In this document: positions 43,757-51,165 of the stretch, one piece after another | How the letters are laid out: every line of letters begins with the position of its first letter | How positions within the stretch are numbered: the stretch's first letter is position 1 | NCBI RefSeq assembly: GCF_003634825.1 | Contig: NZ_RBXD01000001.1 | Span: 1,758,501 to 1,822,500, forward strand | Direction of reading: 5' to 3' | DNA from: Flavobacterium sp. 123 | GTDB lineage: Bacteria; Bacteroidota; Bacteroidia; Flavobacteriales; Flavobacteriaceae | DNA length: 64,000 bases | The notes under the pieces: model-generated | Told to the model about the DNA's origin: nothing | Seen by the model: only the letters and a program-made list of their open reading frames with translations | Databases searched by the model: none | Translations under genes and position numbers: made by a program

Positions 43757-46348
43757 ATGAATACAATTATGATTTATTTGCCAATTGTAATGGCAATTAT
43801 TGGGCTTTTGTTCATGTGGATTAAAAGAGCCTGGGTGCTCAAACAAGATGCTGGTGATGGTAAAATGAAAGAGATTTCAGATTATATTTACGAAGGTGCC
43901 TTAGCATTTCTTAAAGCAGAATACAGGTTGTTAGCTATCTTCGTTTTAGGAGCTAGTGTAGTTTTGGCAGGAATTACTTTTTTGCCAGGTGTTAAAACAA
44001 ATATTTTAATTGTAGTTGCTTTTGTTTTCGGAGCTTTCTTTTCTGCTTTGGCTGGAAATATGGGGATGAAAATAGCTACTAAAACTAATGTTAGAACAAC
44101 GCAGGCAGCTCGTACGAGTTTACCACAAGCCTTGAAAGTCTCTTTTGGTGGAGGAACCGTAATGGGATTAGGAGTTGCTGGTTTAGCTGTTTTAGGATTG
44201 ACAACATTCTTCATTGTTTTCTTCCATTTATTCATGGGCGGAGTTTGGCAATGTGCCTCTTTTGATGGACAAATGAGAACACCTTCTGAATTAATGACAA
44301 TTGTTCTTGAAACACTTGCAGGTTTCTCTCTTGGAGCTGAGTCTATTGCTTTATTTGCACGTGTTGGAGGTGGTATTTATACAAAAGCAGCTGATGTTGG
44401 AGCCGATTTAGTAGGTAAGGTTGAAGCTGGAATTCCAGAAGATGATCCACGTAATCCTGCAACTATTGCGGATAATGTTGGAGATAATGTAGGTGACGTA
44501 GCTGGAATGGGTGCTGATTTATTCGGTTCTTATGTTGCTACAGTTCTTGCAGCGATGGTTCTTGGTAACTATGTAATTAAAGATATGGGTGGAAATATTC
44601 AAGATGCTTTTGGAGGAATTGGACCTATTTTATTACCAATGGCAATTGCAGGTTTTGGAATTTTGTTTTCAATCATTGGAACTACTTTGGTAAAAATATC
44701 AGATGATAATGCTAAAGAAGCACAAGTTCAAAAAGCTTTAAATATAGGGAATTGGGCTTCTATTATTCTGACGCTAATTGCATGTTATTTTTTAGTACAA
44801 TATATGTTGCCTGCTACTATGAAAATGGAATTCTACGGTGAAGGTTTAAAGGAAATTTCATCTATGAGAGTTTTCTATGCTACAATTGTAGGATTGATTG
44901 TTGGTGGTGCTATTTCATCAGTAACGGAATATTATACAGGTTTGGGGACAAATCCAGTTATGGCAATTGTTCAAAAATCAAGTACTGGTGCAGGAACAAA
45001 TGTAATTGCAGGTTTAGCAACAGGAATGATTTCTACATTCCCAACAGTTTTATTGTTTGCAGCTGCAATCTGGTCTTCTTATGCTTTTGCAGGATTTTAT
45101 GGTGTTGCTCTGGCAGCTTCAGCGATGATGGCAACAACTGCTATGCAATTAGCAATTGATGCTTTCGGGCCAATATCAGATAATGCAGGAGGTATTGCAG
45201 AAATGAGTGAATTACCAAAAGAAGTACGTACAAGAACGGATATTTTAGATTCAGTTGGAAATACTACAGCAGCAACAGGAAAAGGTTTTGCGATTGCTTC
45301 TGCAGCATTAACATCATTAGCTTTGTTTGCAGCCTATGTCACATTTACAGGAATTGACGGAATCAATATTTTCAAAGCACCAGTTTTGGCGATGTTGTTT
45401 GTGGGTGGAATGATACCAGTAGTTTTCTCTGCATTGGCAATGAATTCTGTTGGAAAAGCAGCTATGGATATGGTGTATGAAGTGCGTCGTCAGTTTAAGG
45501 AAATTCCAGGAATTATGGAAGGAACTGGAAAACCAGAATATGCTAAATGTGTTGATATTTCTACAAAAGCCGCTTTGCGTGAAATGATGTTGCCAGGAAT
45601 CATGACTATTGGTTTTCCTATTGCAATTGTTCTTTTAGGAAAGTTAGTTTATGGAGATAACAACCAATTAATTGCCGAAATGTTAGGTGGTTATATGGCT
45701 GGAGTTACTGTTTCAGGTGTGCTTTGGGCTGTTTTTCAAAATAATGCTGGAGGTGCTTGGGATAATGCCAAAAAATCTTTTGAAGCTGGGGTTATGATTA
45801 ATGGTGAAATGACATACAAAGGTTCTGATGCGCACAAAGCCGCGGTAACTGGAGATACTGTTGGAGATCCGTTCAAAGATACTTCTGGTCCATCAATGAA
45901 TATTTTAATTAAATTGACTTGTTTGATTGGATTGGTTATTGCTCCTATTTTAGGAAGTGGAAGTAGCGATATGGTTACTAAAACTGTAAAAATGGAATGT
46001 GCAATGGGAGAAGGAGCAATGATGATGGGCAAATGCGACATGTCTAAATGTGCAACTATAACTAAAGAAGAGTGTGCTAAAATGTGTGACAGCTTAAAAT
46101 GTACTCCAGAGCAAAAAGAAATGTGTTTGTCTCATTATGATAAAGACGGAAAATTTGTTGAACCAAAAGGAATGTCTTGCTGCGCTAAAAAAGGAGAACT
46201 TAAAAAAGAAGTTAAAGTTCAAATTATAAACAAAGACGGCAAAGCCAAAGCAACCGTTACTACTTCAGAAGGTGGAGGAAATGAAAACGTTCAGGTTTTT
46301 GAAGGTTCGCTGGAAGATGTTAAAGCAAAAGTTGAAGCTTTGAAATAG
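43757..46348 (+). CDS. hppA: Membrane-bound, ion-pumping pyrophosphatase with Cys-rich C-terminal tail
   Basis: This integral membrane PPase couples PPi hydrolysis to Na+ and/or H+ pumping. Conserved motifs include GAESIALFARVGGGIYTKAADVGADLVGK, GIPEDDPRNPATIADNVGDNVGD, and GNTTAATGKG, whose Ala fits the K+-dependent subfamily. The core ends near residue 740, after DPFKDTSGPSMNILIKL and the last hydrophobic segment. A tail of ~120 residues follows: nine Cys between residues 748 and 809 (including KCDMSKC, EECAKMC and SCCAKK), then a charged VQIINKDGKAKATV region. I do not recognise a known domain there. Ion choice cannot be read with certainty. Confidence 0.93.
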   Translation: MNTIMIYLPIVMAIIGLLFMWIKRAWVLKQDAGDGKMKEISDYIYEGALAFLKAEYRLLAIFVLGASVVLAGITFLPGVKTNILIVVAFVFGAFFSALAGNMGMKIATKTNVRTTQAARTSLPQALKVSFGGGTVMGLGVAGLAVLGLTTFFIVFFHLFMGGVWQCASFDGQMRTPSELMTIVLETLAGFSLGAESIALFARVGGGIYTKAADVGADLVGKVEAGIPEDDPRNPATIADNVGDNVGDVAGMGADLFGSYVATVLAAMVLGNYVIKDMGGNIQDAFGGIGPILLPMAIAGFGILFSIIGTTLVKISDDNAKEAQVQKALNIGNWASIILTLIACYFLVQYMLPATMKMEFYGEGLKEISSMRVFYATIVGLIVGGAISSVTEYYTGLGTNPVMAIVQKSSTGAGTNVIAGLATGMISTFPTVLLFAAAIWSSYAFAGFYGVALAASAMMATTAMQLAIDAFGPISDNAGGIAEMSELPKEVRTRTDILDSVGNTTAATGKGFAIASAALTSLALFAAYVTFTGIDGINIFKAPVLAMLFVGGMIPVVFSALAMNSVGKAAMDMVYEVRRQFKEIPGIMEGTGKPEYAKCVDISTKAALREMMLPGIMTIGFPIAIVLLGKLVYGDNNQLIAEMLGGYMAGVTVSGVLWAVFQNNAGGAWDNAKKSFEAGVMINGEMTYKGSDAHKAAVTGDTVGDPFKDTSGPSMNILIKLTCLIGLVIAPILGSGSSDMVTKTVKMECAMGEGAMMMGKCDMSKCATITKEECAKMCDSLKCTPEQKEMCLSHYDKDGKFVEPKGMSCCAKKGELKKEVKVQIINKDGKAKATVTTSEGGGNENVQVFEGSLEDVKAKVEALK

Positions 46349-46373
46349 TTTTAAGCTTATAATATAAATGAAG

Positions 46374-46400
46374 ATGCCCTGATAGTTCAGGGCATTTTTT
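46374..46400 (+). terminator. Intrinsic terminator after hppA
   Basis: A 9-bp stem (ATGCCCTGA with TCAGGGCAT), a 4-nt loop and six T. Confidence 0.87.
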
Positions 46401-46423
46401 ATTTTTAAAATGAAATTGAAAAA

Positions 46424-46822
46424 TTACAATCCTTCGCCAAGTCCAACATTGAAATCTTGAAGTTCAATAGCTACAATAACAATAAAAACAACTCCTAAGG
46501 AACCGATGACAATAAAGACATTTCCTAATGTTGAAGCTGATTTGTTTTTAATACGAATACTTTTGATATCATTTTCACTTAAAGGTATTTTTTCAATTCC
46601 TTTTTTCGTTTTAATTTCACCAAAATAATTTCCGTCAATTTTTTCGATTTTGATAAGTTTAAGTTTTTCATCATTGGTTTTTACCACTAAAACTTTAGCT
46701 TTTGAATCTACAGCTTCATTAATAGTTGAAGGTGTTTTTTTATAAACTACACAACTTTGTAAAAGAAGTGCAAAAGTAACGAGTAAACAAATAGATTTGT
46801 TTTTAAGACACATAACATTCAT
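46424..46822 (-). CDS. Small lipoprotein of unknown function
   Basis: This is a 132-residue protein with a lipoprotein signal: hydrophobic core LLVTFALLLQSC, with the lipidated Cys about residue 24. A short mixed domain (LVVKTNDEKLKLIKIEKIDGNYFGEI) is followed by a C-terminal hydrophobic segment (VFIVIGSLGVVFIVIVAI), so it may be both lipid-anchored and membrane-spanning. No family recognised. The Met three codons in is an alternative start. Confidence 0.75.
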   Translation of the reverse strand: MNVMCLKNKSICLLVTFALLLQSCVVYKKTPSTINEAVDSKAKVLVVKTNDEKLKLIKIEKIDGNYFGEIKTKKGIEKIPLSENDIKSIRIKNKSASTLGNVFIVIGSLGVVFIVIVAIELQDFNVGLGEGL

Positions 46823-46896
46823 GGCTTTTAGATTTAAATTAATAATCAGAAAATCCAGTAATTTAGTATAATGTGGGTATGATAGATTTTAGGTTG

Positions 46897-46932
46897 TAAA
46901 AAAAATACTTTACAAAATAAATGTAAAGTATT
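46897..46932 (-). terminator. Terminator after the deoxynucleoside kinase
   Basis: The minus strand has AATACTTTACA pairing with TGTAAAGTATT (11 bp) followed by a long T-run. Confidence 0.78.
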
Positions 46933-46986
46933 GATTAGTAAAGGTATGTATTATTTTTATTCAAATTTGATTTACGGAATATATTT

Positions 46987-47601
46987 CTAAAATAATCCGT
47001 TTAGTTCTGCATCAATTCGGTTGAATATATTTCCTAAATCTTCTGGATTATCAACAAAATTAATATTGTCGACATCTATAATTAGTAATTTTCCTTTGTT
47101 GTAAGTGTGAATCCAAGCTTCGTAACGTTCATTCAAACGACTTAGATAATCAATTGAAATTGAATTTTCATATTCGCGACCACGTTTGTGAATTTGTCCC
47201 ACTAGGTTAGGGATTGAGCTTCTTAAATAGATTAATAAATCAGGTGGCTGAACCAATGATTCCATTAATTCGAAAAGAGAAGAATAATTTTGAAAATCAC
47301 GATTTGTCATTAAACCCATTGCATAAAGATTAGGAGCAAAAATATGTGCATCTTCATAAATGGTTCTATCTTGAATGATTTTTTTTCCGCTTTCGCGAAT
47401 TTGCATCACTTGACGAAAACGGCTATTCAAGAAATAGATTTGTAAGTTAAAAGACCAACGTTCCATTTGATGGTAAAAGTCATCTAAATAAGGATTGTCT
47501 ACTACGTCTTCAAAATGAGGTTCCCACTTAAAATGTTTAGCTAATAAACGAGTCAATGTAGTTTTTCCTGACCCAATGTTTCCTGCTACTGCTATGTGCA
47601 T
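46987..47601 (-). CDS. Deoxynucleoside kinase
   Basis: This salvage enzyme phosphorylates deoxyadenosine, deoxycytidine or similar. It is 204 residues with the P-loop AGNIGSGKTT (residues 6-15), the DRTIYEDAHIFA motif (DRS-type) and the lid Arg motif KRGREYE. The family is dNK/dGK/dCK-like; exact base preference cannot be read. The start codon overlaps the previous gene's stop by one base (TAATG), suggesting translational coupling. Confidence 0.92.
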   Translation of the reverse strand: MHIAVAGNIGSGKTTLTRLLAKHFKWEPHFEDVVDNPYLDDFYHQMERWSFNLQIYFLNSRFRQVMQIRESGKKIIQDRTIYEDAHIFAPNLYAMGLMTNRDFQNYSSLFELMESLVQPPDLLIYLRSSIPNLVGQIHKRGREYENSISIDYLSRLNERYEAWIHTYNKGKLLIIDVDNINFVDNPEDLGNIFNRIDAELNGLF

Positions 47602-48401
47602 TACGGTTTTGTGATTTTATAATTTGTAATTCCTTCGGATGTAAAAATAGATAAAATTTGGTCTTTGTAAGAGAAATTTTGTAACGTTTTTTCTAAAATC
47701 TCAATTTTTATTAACATTTCCTGATTTGGTAATTTATAATCTCCAAAATAAAGGATGTTGTTTGTAGTAAAAATAAATTGATTCTCATTTAAGATTTGAA
47801 TCATTTCAAAATTTGGAATTTTTCCTATTCGAGTTATTTTGCCATACATATCGCAAGAATACGAGTCGTTTTTATCGTCAATCCAATACAATTTATTAGA
47901 ATCAGATTGATAATGTTTTATTTTATTTGGAATTGGCGTTGAGATACTTTTAGAAGTTTTTTTCAGGTAATCGTAAAGTTCAATTTGTTGATTTAAACTA
48001 TTTAAAACCCACAATTTATTTTGTGATGCAATACCAATTGCTGAAACTAGTAATGGGGTTATGCTTTCTGAAAAGTTAATTTTCTGAGATTCATTTAATT
48101 GATTGTCTAATAGAATTGCAGTGTTGAAATCTTCATAAAACAAAACTATTTTCAGAGGGTTTTGAAAGTTTACTTTTGTGATTTTTCCTAAAGAAGGATT
48201 TTTATACTGAAACGATTCGTCTTCTTTTGTTTTTGATAAAGTATTATCTTTAATGGAATAGTAAAAACCAAATTGGTCATAACCTAAGAATTGATCAGTT
48301 TTGACAGGAATGTGATTTAATTTTGAAACCAGTAGTTTTTGGTTTTGTCCAAAAGTAATAGACAAAGTGCTTAAAAATAAAAGTACAATCAGGTTTTTCA
48401 T
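47601..48401 (-). CDS. Exported protein of unknown function, probably beta-propeller-like
   Basis: This is a 266-residue protein with a signal peptide (MKNLIVLLFLSTLSITFG, then QN). Repeated short beta segments such as NKLWVLNSLNQQIELYDY, NKLYWIDDKNDSYSC and NQFIFTTNNILYFGDY recur every ~40 residues, suggesting a beta-propeller-like fold. It is coupled to the deoxynucleoside kinase by a 1-bp overlap. I do not know its function. Confidence 0.75.
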   Translation of the reverse strand: MKNLIVLLFLSTLSITFGQNQKLLVSKLNHIPVKTDQFLGYDQFGFYYSIKDNTLSKTKEDESFQYKNPSLGKITKVNFQNPLKIVLFYEDFNTAILLDNQLNESQKINFSESITPLLVSAIGIASQNKLWVLNSLNQQIELYDYLKKTSKSISTPIPNKIKHYQSDSNKLYWIDDKNDSYSCDMYGKITRIGKIPNFEMIQILNENQFIFTTNNILYFGDYKLPNQEMLIKIEILEKTLQNFSYKDQILSIFTSEGITNYKITKP

Positions 48402-48451
48402 AATTTCAGCAAATTACAAAAAAAAGTATCAAATTTTATTTTTTGAATTAT

Positions 48452-48488
48452 TAAAAAAAAACCATTCGTACTTGCCGAATGGTTTTTT
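48452..48488 (-). terminator. Terminator after metK
   Basis: A 13-bp stem (AAAAAACCATTCG with CGAATGGTTTTTT), a 7-nt loop and T-run on the minus strand. Confidence 0.88.
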
Positions 48489-48509
48489 GTATAAAATAAG
48501 TTGAGATGA

Positions 48510-49760
48510 TTACAATCCGAAAGCAGCCTTTACTTGCGCCACAAAATCTAATTTTTCCCAAGTGAACAATTCAACTTCAAGCGTTTTAGTTTCGCCTCCT
48601 GGAGCTGAAAAAGTCTTAGTTACGGTTTCTGGAGTACGCCCCATGTGTCCGTAAGCAGCAGTTTCACTATAAATAGGATTTCTTAATTTTAAGCGTTGCT
48701 CAATAAAGTAAGGACGCATATCAAAAATAGCTTCTACTTTTTTAGCAATTTCACCATTAGTTAAGTTTACTTTTGATGTTCCGTAAGTATCAATAAAAAT
48801 ACCCATTGGTTTTGCAACACCAATTGCATAAGAAACTTGAACTAAAATCTCATCTGCAATACCTGCAGCAACTAAGTTTTTAGCAATATGACGAGTAGCA
48901 TAAGCAGCACTTCTATCTACTTTACTTGGATCTTTTCCAGAGAATGCACCACCACCGTGAGCACCTTTTCCTCCGTAAGTATCTACGATGATTTTTCTTC
49001 CTGTCAATCCAGTGTCTCCGTGAGGTCCTCCAATTACGAATTTTCCTGTTGGGTTGATATGGTATTGAATTTTATCATTGAATAAATGAGCGTGAGCTGG
49101 ATTTTTTGCAATAATTCTAGGAATTAAAATTTCAACAATGTCTTTTTTGATTTTTGCAAGCATAGCTGCTTCTTCATCAAAATCATCGTGTTGAGTTGAG
49201 ATAACAATCGCATCAATACGAGTTGGTTTATTATCATCACTATATTCTAAAGTTACTTGCGATTTAGCATCAGGGCGTAAATAAGTGATTTCATTGTTTT
49301 CGCGTCTTAAAATAGCTAATTCTTGCAATAATTTATGAGATAAATCAAGTGCCAATGGCATGTAATTTTCTGTTTCGTTAGTTGCGTAACCAAACATCAT
49401 TCCTTGATCTCCAGCACCTTGTTCTTCTGGATTTGCTCTATCAACACCTTGATTGATATCAGCTGATTGTTCATGAATAGCAGAAAGAATACCACAAGAA
49501 TTGGCTTCAAACATATATTCACTTTTAGTATAACCAATTTTGCGAATCACATCGCGTGCAATTTGTTGTACATCAAGATACGTGTTTGACTTTACCTCAC
49601 CAGCTAATATTACTTGACCAGTAGTTACTAAAGTTTCGCATGCTACTTTTGAGTCAGCATCAAATGCTAAAAAGTTATCAATTAATGCATCCGAAATTTG
49701 ATCTGCAATTTTGTCTGGATGTCCTTCACTTACAGATTCTGACGTAAATAAATAAGCCAT
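48510..49760 (-). CDS. metK: S-adenosylmethionine synthetase
   Basis: This enzyme makes SAM from methionine and ATP. Motifs are [18 protein letters not shown] at the N-terminus, the central [15 protein letters not shown] and the [19 protein letters not shown] loop. It is 416 residues, cytoplasmic and probably tetrameric. It is transcribed as a single gene from a promoter ~170 bp upstream, with a long structured leader that looks like a SAM-II riboswitch, which fits feedback by its own product. Confidence 0.98.
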   Translation of the reverse strand: MAYLFTSESVSEGHPDKIADQISDALIDNFLAFDADSKVACETLVTTGQVILAGEVKSNTYLDVQQIARDVIRKIGYTKSEYMFEANSCGILSAIHEQSADINQGVDRANPEEQGAGDQGMMFGYATNETENYMPLALDLSHKLLQELAILRRENNEITYLRPDAKSQVTLEYSDDNKPTRIDAIVISTQHDDFDEEAAMLAKIKKDIVEILIPRIIAKNPAHAHLFNDKIQYHINPTGKFVIGGPHGDTGLTGRKIIVDTYGGKGAHGGGAFSGKDPSKVDRSAAYATRHIAKNLVAAGIADEILVQVSYAIGVAKPMGIFIDTYGTSKVNLTNGEIAKKVEAIFDMRPYFIEQRLKLRNPIYSETAAYGHMGRTPETVTKTFSAPGGETKTLEVELFTWEKLDFVAQVKAAFGL

Positions 49761-49800
49761 AATAATTTATTATTTTAAAATTAAGCGAGGAAAAATAATT

Positions 49801-49920
49801 GCTGGAAAATACTAAAGAAGAGTTTCTGCTTTAGCATTTTTTTATACTGAAAATTTTCAGCATCCATAATGAATTTGTTTCATTATGAAGAGGTTGCAAT
49901 CAGTTCAAATTTTTCCTCTT
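49801..49920 (-). promoter_or_regulatory. metK leader, SAM-II-like (SAM_alpha) riboswitch
   Basis: Read on the minus strand. A perfect 6-bp stem AAGAGG/CCTCTT (49915-49920 with 49888-49893) encloses a loop containing TTTGAACTGATTGCAA, close to the SAM-II loop (TTTAACCGTATTGCAA as I remember it). Downstream, AAATGCTAAAGC (49828-49839) matches the SAM-II 3' strand. Two extra small hairpins (CATAATGAA/TTCATTATG, CTGAAAATTTTCAG) separate the parts, which differs from the compact type. ATGCTAAAG can also pair with CTTTAGTAT (49812-49820), so an alternative hairpin competes with the aptamer. Position just after a promoter and before metK supports the call. A covariance search is needed for certainty. 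Confidence 0.6.
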
Positions 49921-49931
49921 GTATTCGGGTG

Positions 49932-49961
49932 CAAATGTATGAAACCATTTTGAATTCCAAA
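49932..49961 (-). promoter_or_regulatory. Promoter of metK
   Basis: The minus strand has TTTG (49958-49961), an 18-bp spacer and TACATTTG (49932-49939), an exact -7 box. The transcript would begin near 49925, immediately before the predicted aptamer. Confidence 0.65.
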
Positions 49962-50118
49962 TTAATCTTAACTTTTTTTTTATCTTTAAATTAGGTTCTA
50001 TATTCTTGATGTCTCAAATGAGTATTAATTAACGGCGAATTTTTTAATGTTATTTTTTTGAAAAATATTAGGATATATAAATAATTGTTTGCAAATTTGT
50101 TCAACAAAAATAGAGAAA

Positions 50119-50187
50119 ATGAAATTTAATGTATGCAATATGTCTAAAGCCATTCAGGAAAATTCCTGCGTGTCGTCTATTGCTTAA
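50119..50187 (+). CDS. Leader peptide 1 (22 residues, Met/Cys containing)
   Basis: This is a short ORF starting MKFNVCNMSK and ending ENSCVSSIA. It has two Cys and two internal-or-start Met codons. Its stop is followed after 21 bp by an intrinsic terminator. It shares in-frame TGCAAT (Cys-Asn) and AAAGCCAT (Lys-Ala-Ile/Met) words, in the same order, with leader peptide 2, so the two look duplicated. Inside it lies the hairpin CAGGAA/TTCCTG. The likely role is translation-sensed attenuation of sulfur amino acid genes; no protein function is expected. Confidence 0.65.
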   Translation: MKFNVCNMSKAIQENSCVSSIA

Positions 50188-50208
50188 ATTAAAATAAAAT
50201 AATATAGC

Positions 50209-50242
50209 AAAAGCCTCCCGCAAAACGGGAGGCTTTTTTTTT
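50209..50242 (+). terminator. Intrinsic terminator after leader peptide 1
   Basis: A 12-bp stem (AAAAGCCTCCCG with CGGGAGGCTTTT), a 5-nt CAAAA loop, then T-run; very strong. Confidence 0.93.
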
Positions 50243-50273
50243 GAATCATATTTAATCACAAATTCTATATATC

Positions 50274-50363
50274 ATGAACAACTTAAAACAAAAACAAATG
50301 AACTCATGCAATGTCAAATCAATGATTTGTGCAAAAGCCATGATGTGTGTTTGTGTCAGTTGA
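50274..50363 (+). CDS. Leader peptide 2 (29 residues, rich in Met and Cys)
   Basis: This short ORF begins MNNLKQKQMNSCNV and ends MMCVCVS. It has five Met and four Cys, with five of these nine crowded in the last third (ATG ATG TGT GTT TGT GTC AGT TGA near the stop). Such clustered codons near a stop are typical of leader peptides whose translation controls a downstream terminator. TTGTGT within the last Cys codons (50351-50356) is complementary to ACACAA (50385-50390), just before the terminator, so a switch in pairing is possible. It ends 30 bp before the terminator. Confidence 0.72.
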   Translation: MNNLKQKQMNSCNVKSMICAKAMMCVCVS

Positions 50364-50393
50364 TTCCGAAAGTATAAGTTTATAACACAACTT

Positions 50394-50430
50394 AAAACCC
50401 TTTTGGATATGTTTCTAAAAGGGTTTTTTA
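50394..50430 (+). terminator. Intrinsic terminator after leader peptide 2
   Basis: A 13-bp stem (AAAACCCTTTTGG with CTAAAAGGGTTTT, one G-T pair) and a T-run. TAAGTT/AACTTA (50375-50394) directly before it forms a small alternative hairpin. Confidence 0.88.
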
Positions 50431-50481
50431 TTTACTATTAAATCTTAAAAAATTAAAAATAACTAAAAAAAATAAAAAATT

Positions 50482-50673
50482 ATGAGTACTCAAAAATTCG
50501 CAACAAATGCATTGTACAAAGGGCATGGCCTAACAAAGGCAAAAGGTATTATACGTCAACAACTATCAGATGCAGAACAGGTCACAACTAGATTTGCAAA
50601 ATCGGTTGGGCTAGAAGATATTGAAGATTTGAAAGCGGATTTGCAAACAGTATTCGAAAAACTAACAAGCTAA
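50482..50673 (+). pseudogene. metY: Remnant of metY (O-acetylhomoserine sulfhydrylase), N- and C-termini joined
   Basis: This is an intact 63-codon ORF but not a normal gene. Its first ~18 residues (MSTQKFATNALYKGHGLT) match the start of MetY-type Cys/Met PLP enzymes. Its last ~38 (QQLSDAEQVTT... SVGLEDIEDLKADLQTVF) match their C-terminus: the metZ product in this window ends with SKLSVEERLAV... SVGLETVKDVIADLEQAL. About 360 central residues, including the PLP Lys, are missing. It lies directly after two leader-peptide attenuators and upstream of metX, where metY sits in relatives. Catalysis is impossible; a new role for the small protein cannot be excluded. Confidence 0.72.
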
Positions 50674-50709
50674 ACACATAGATTCTTAGGAAACTGAGTT
50701 TTATGTGTT
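50673..50709 (+). other. RNA hairpin with GAAA tetraloop after the metY remnant
   Basis: AACACATA pairs with TATGTGTT (8 bp), enclosing a second stem CTTAG/CTGAG (one wobble) closed by a GAAA tetraloop. There is no T-tract after it, so it is not an ordinary terminator. It starts at the last base of the remnant's stop codon. Confidence 0.5.
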
Positions 50710-50759
50710 GGAAATTTTAAAAGAGAGAAAAAATAAAATAACAACTAAAAATTAGTATC

Positions 50760-50963
50760 ATGAACACCTCAAAATATATATCAAAAACGATTCAGTTTCT
50801 AAAAGATTCTATAACAAGAACGAACAAGGAAAGTCAATTAAAAAACGAATTGATTCATCCAAGGTTTGAATTGACAACCACTAATGCTTCAATAAAAAAA
50901 GAAGTTCCAGACACATTATTATTTTTAATGTATTCTAAAGAAAACGAAGCACTTTTTATTTAA
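50760..50963 (+). CDS. Hypothetical protein, 67 residues
   Basis: This is a small ORF of ordinary codon use. It starts MNTSKYISKTIQFLKDSI, mostly amphipathic helix and charged, and ends PDTLLFLMYSKENEALFI. No signal peptide, membrane helix or known motif is seen. It lies between the metY remnant and a structured RNA, upstream of the metX riboswitch. It may be a conserved small protein of this locus or another remnant. Confidence 0.5.
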   Translation: MNTSKYISKTIQFLKDSITRTNKESQLKNELIHPRFELTTTNASIKKEVPDTLLFLMYSKENEALFI

Positions 50964-50981
50964 GTAAAGTAACTTTTATCC

Positions 50982-51048
50982 AAATTGTTCTTCCGAGTGA
51001 AGAGGCAAACTATGTGAGCGGTTTGCCCTTCGCCGAGAGGAACAATTT
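50982..51048 (+). ncRNA. Structured RNA element of unknown type
   Basis: A long hairpin: outer stem AAATTGTTC/GAACAATTT (9 bp), an 8x8 internal loop, a stem GAAG/CTTC with one bulged A, GGCAAAC/GTTTGCC (7 bp), and a 10-nt terminal loop TATGTGAGCG. The word CCGAG is on both sides of the internal loop (50993-50997, 51033-51037). No T-tract follows. The GC content is higher than in the surroundings. It could be a known Bacteroidota motif such as Flavo-1, which I could not check. Confidence 0.5.
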
Positions 51049-51105
51049 ATAAGATCATTTTGTGCAGTTTTTTAAAAAGTGAAATAAAATCAATTCTCCA
51101 AAAAA

Positions 51106-51137
51106 TTTGTTTTTTCGAGAAATTAGTAGTTAATTTG
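51106..51137 (+). promoter_or_regulatory. Promoter of metX
   Basis: TTTG (51106-51109), a 20-bp spacer and TTAATTTG (51130-51137), one mismatch from TAnnTTTG. Transcription would start about 20 bp before the SAM-I aptamer. Confidence 0.5.
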
Positions 51138-51165
51138 TGCCTTTAAGTTCACAAACGTATTGAAA

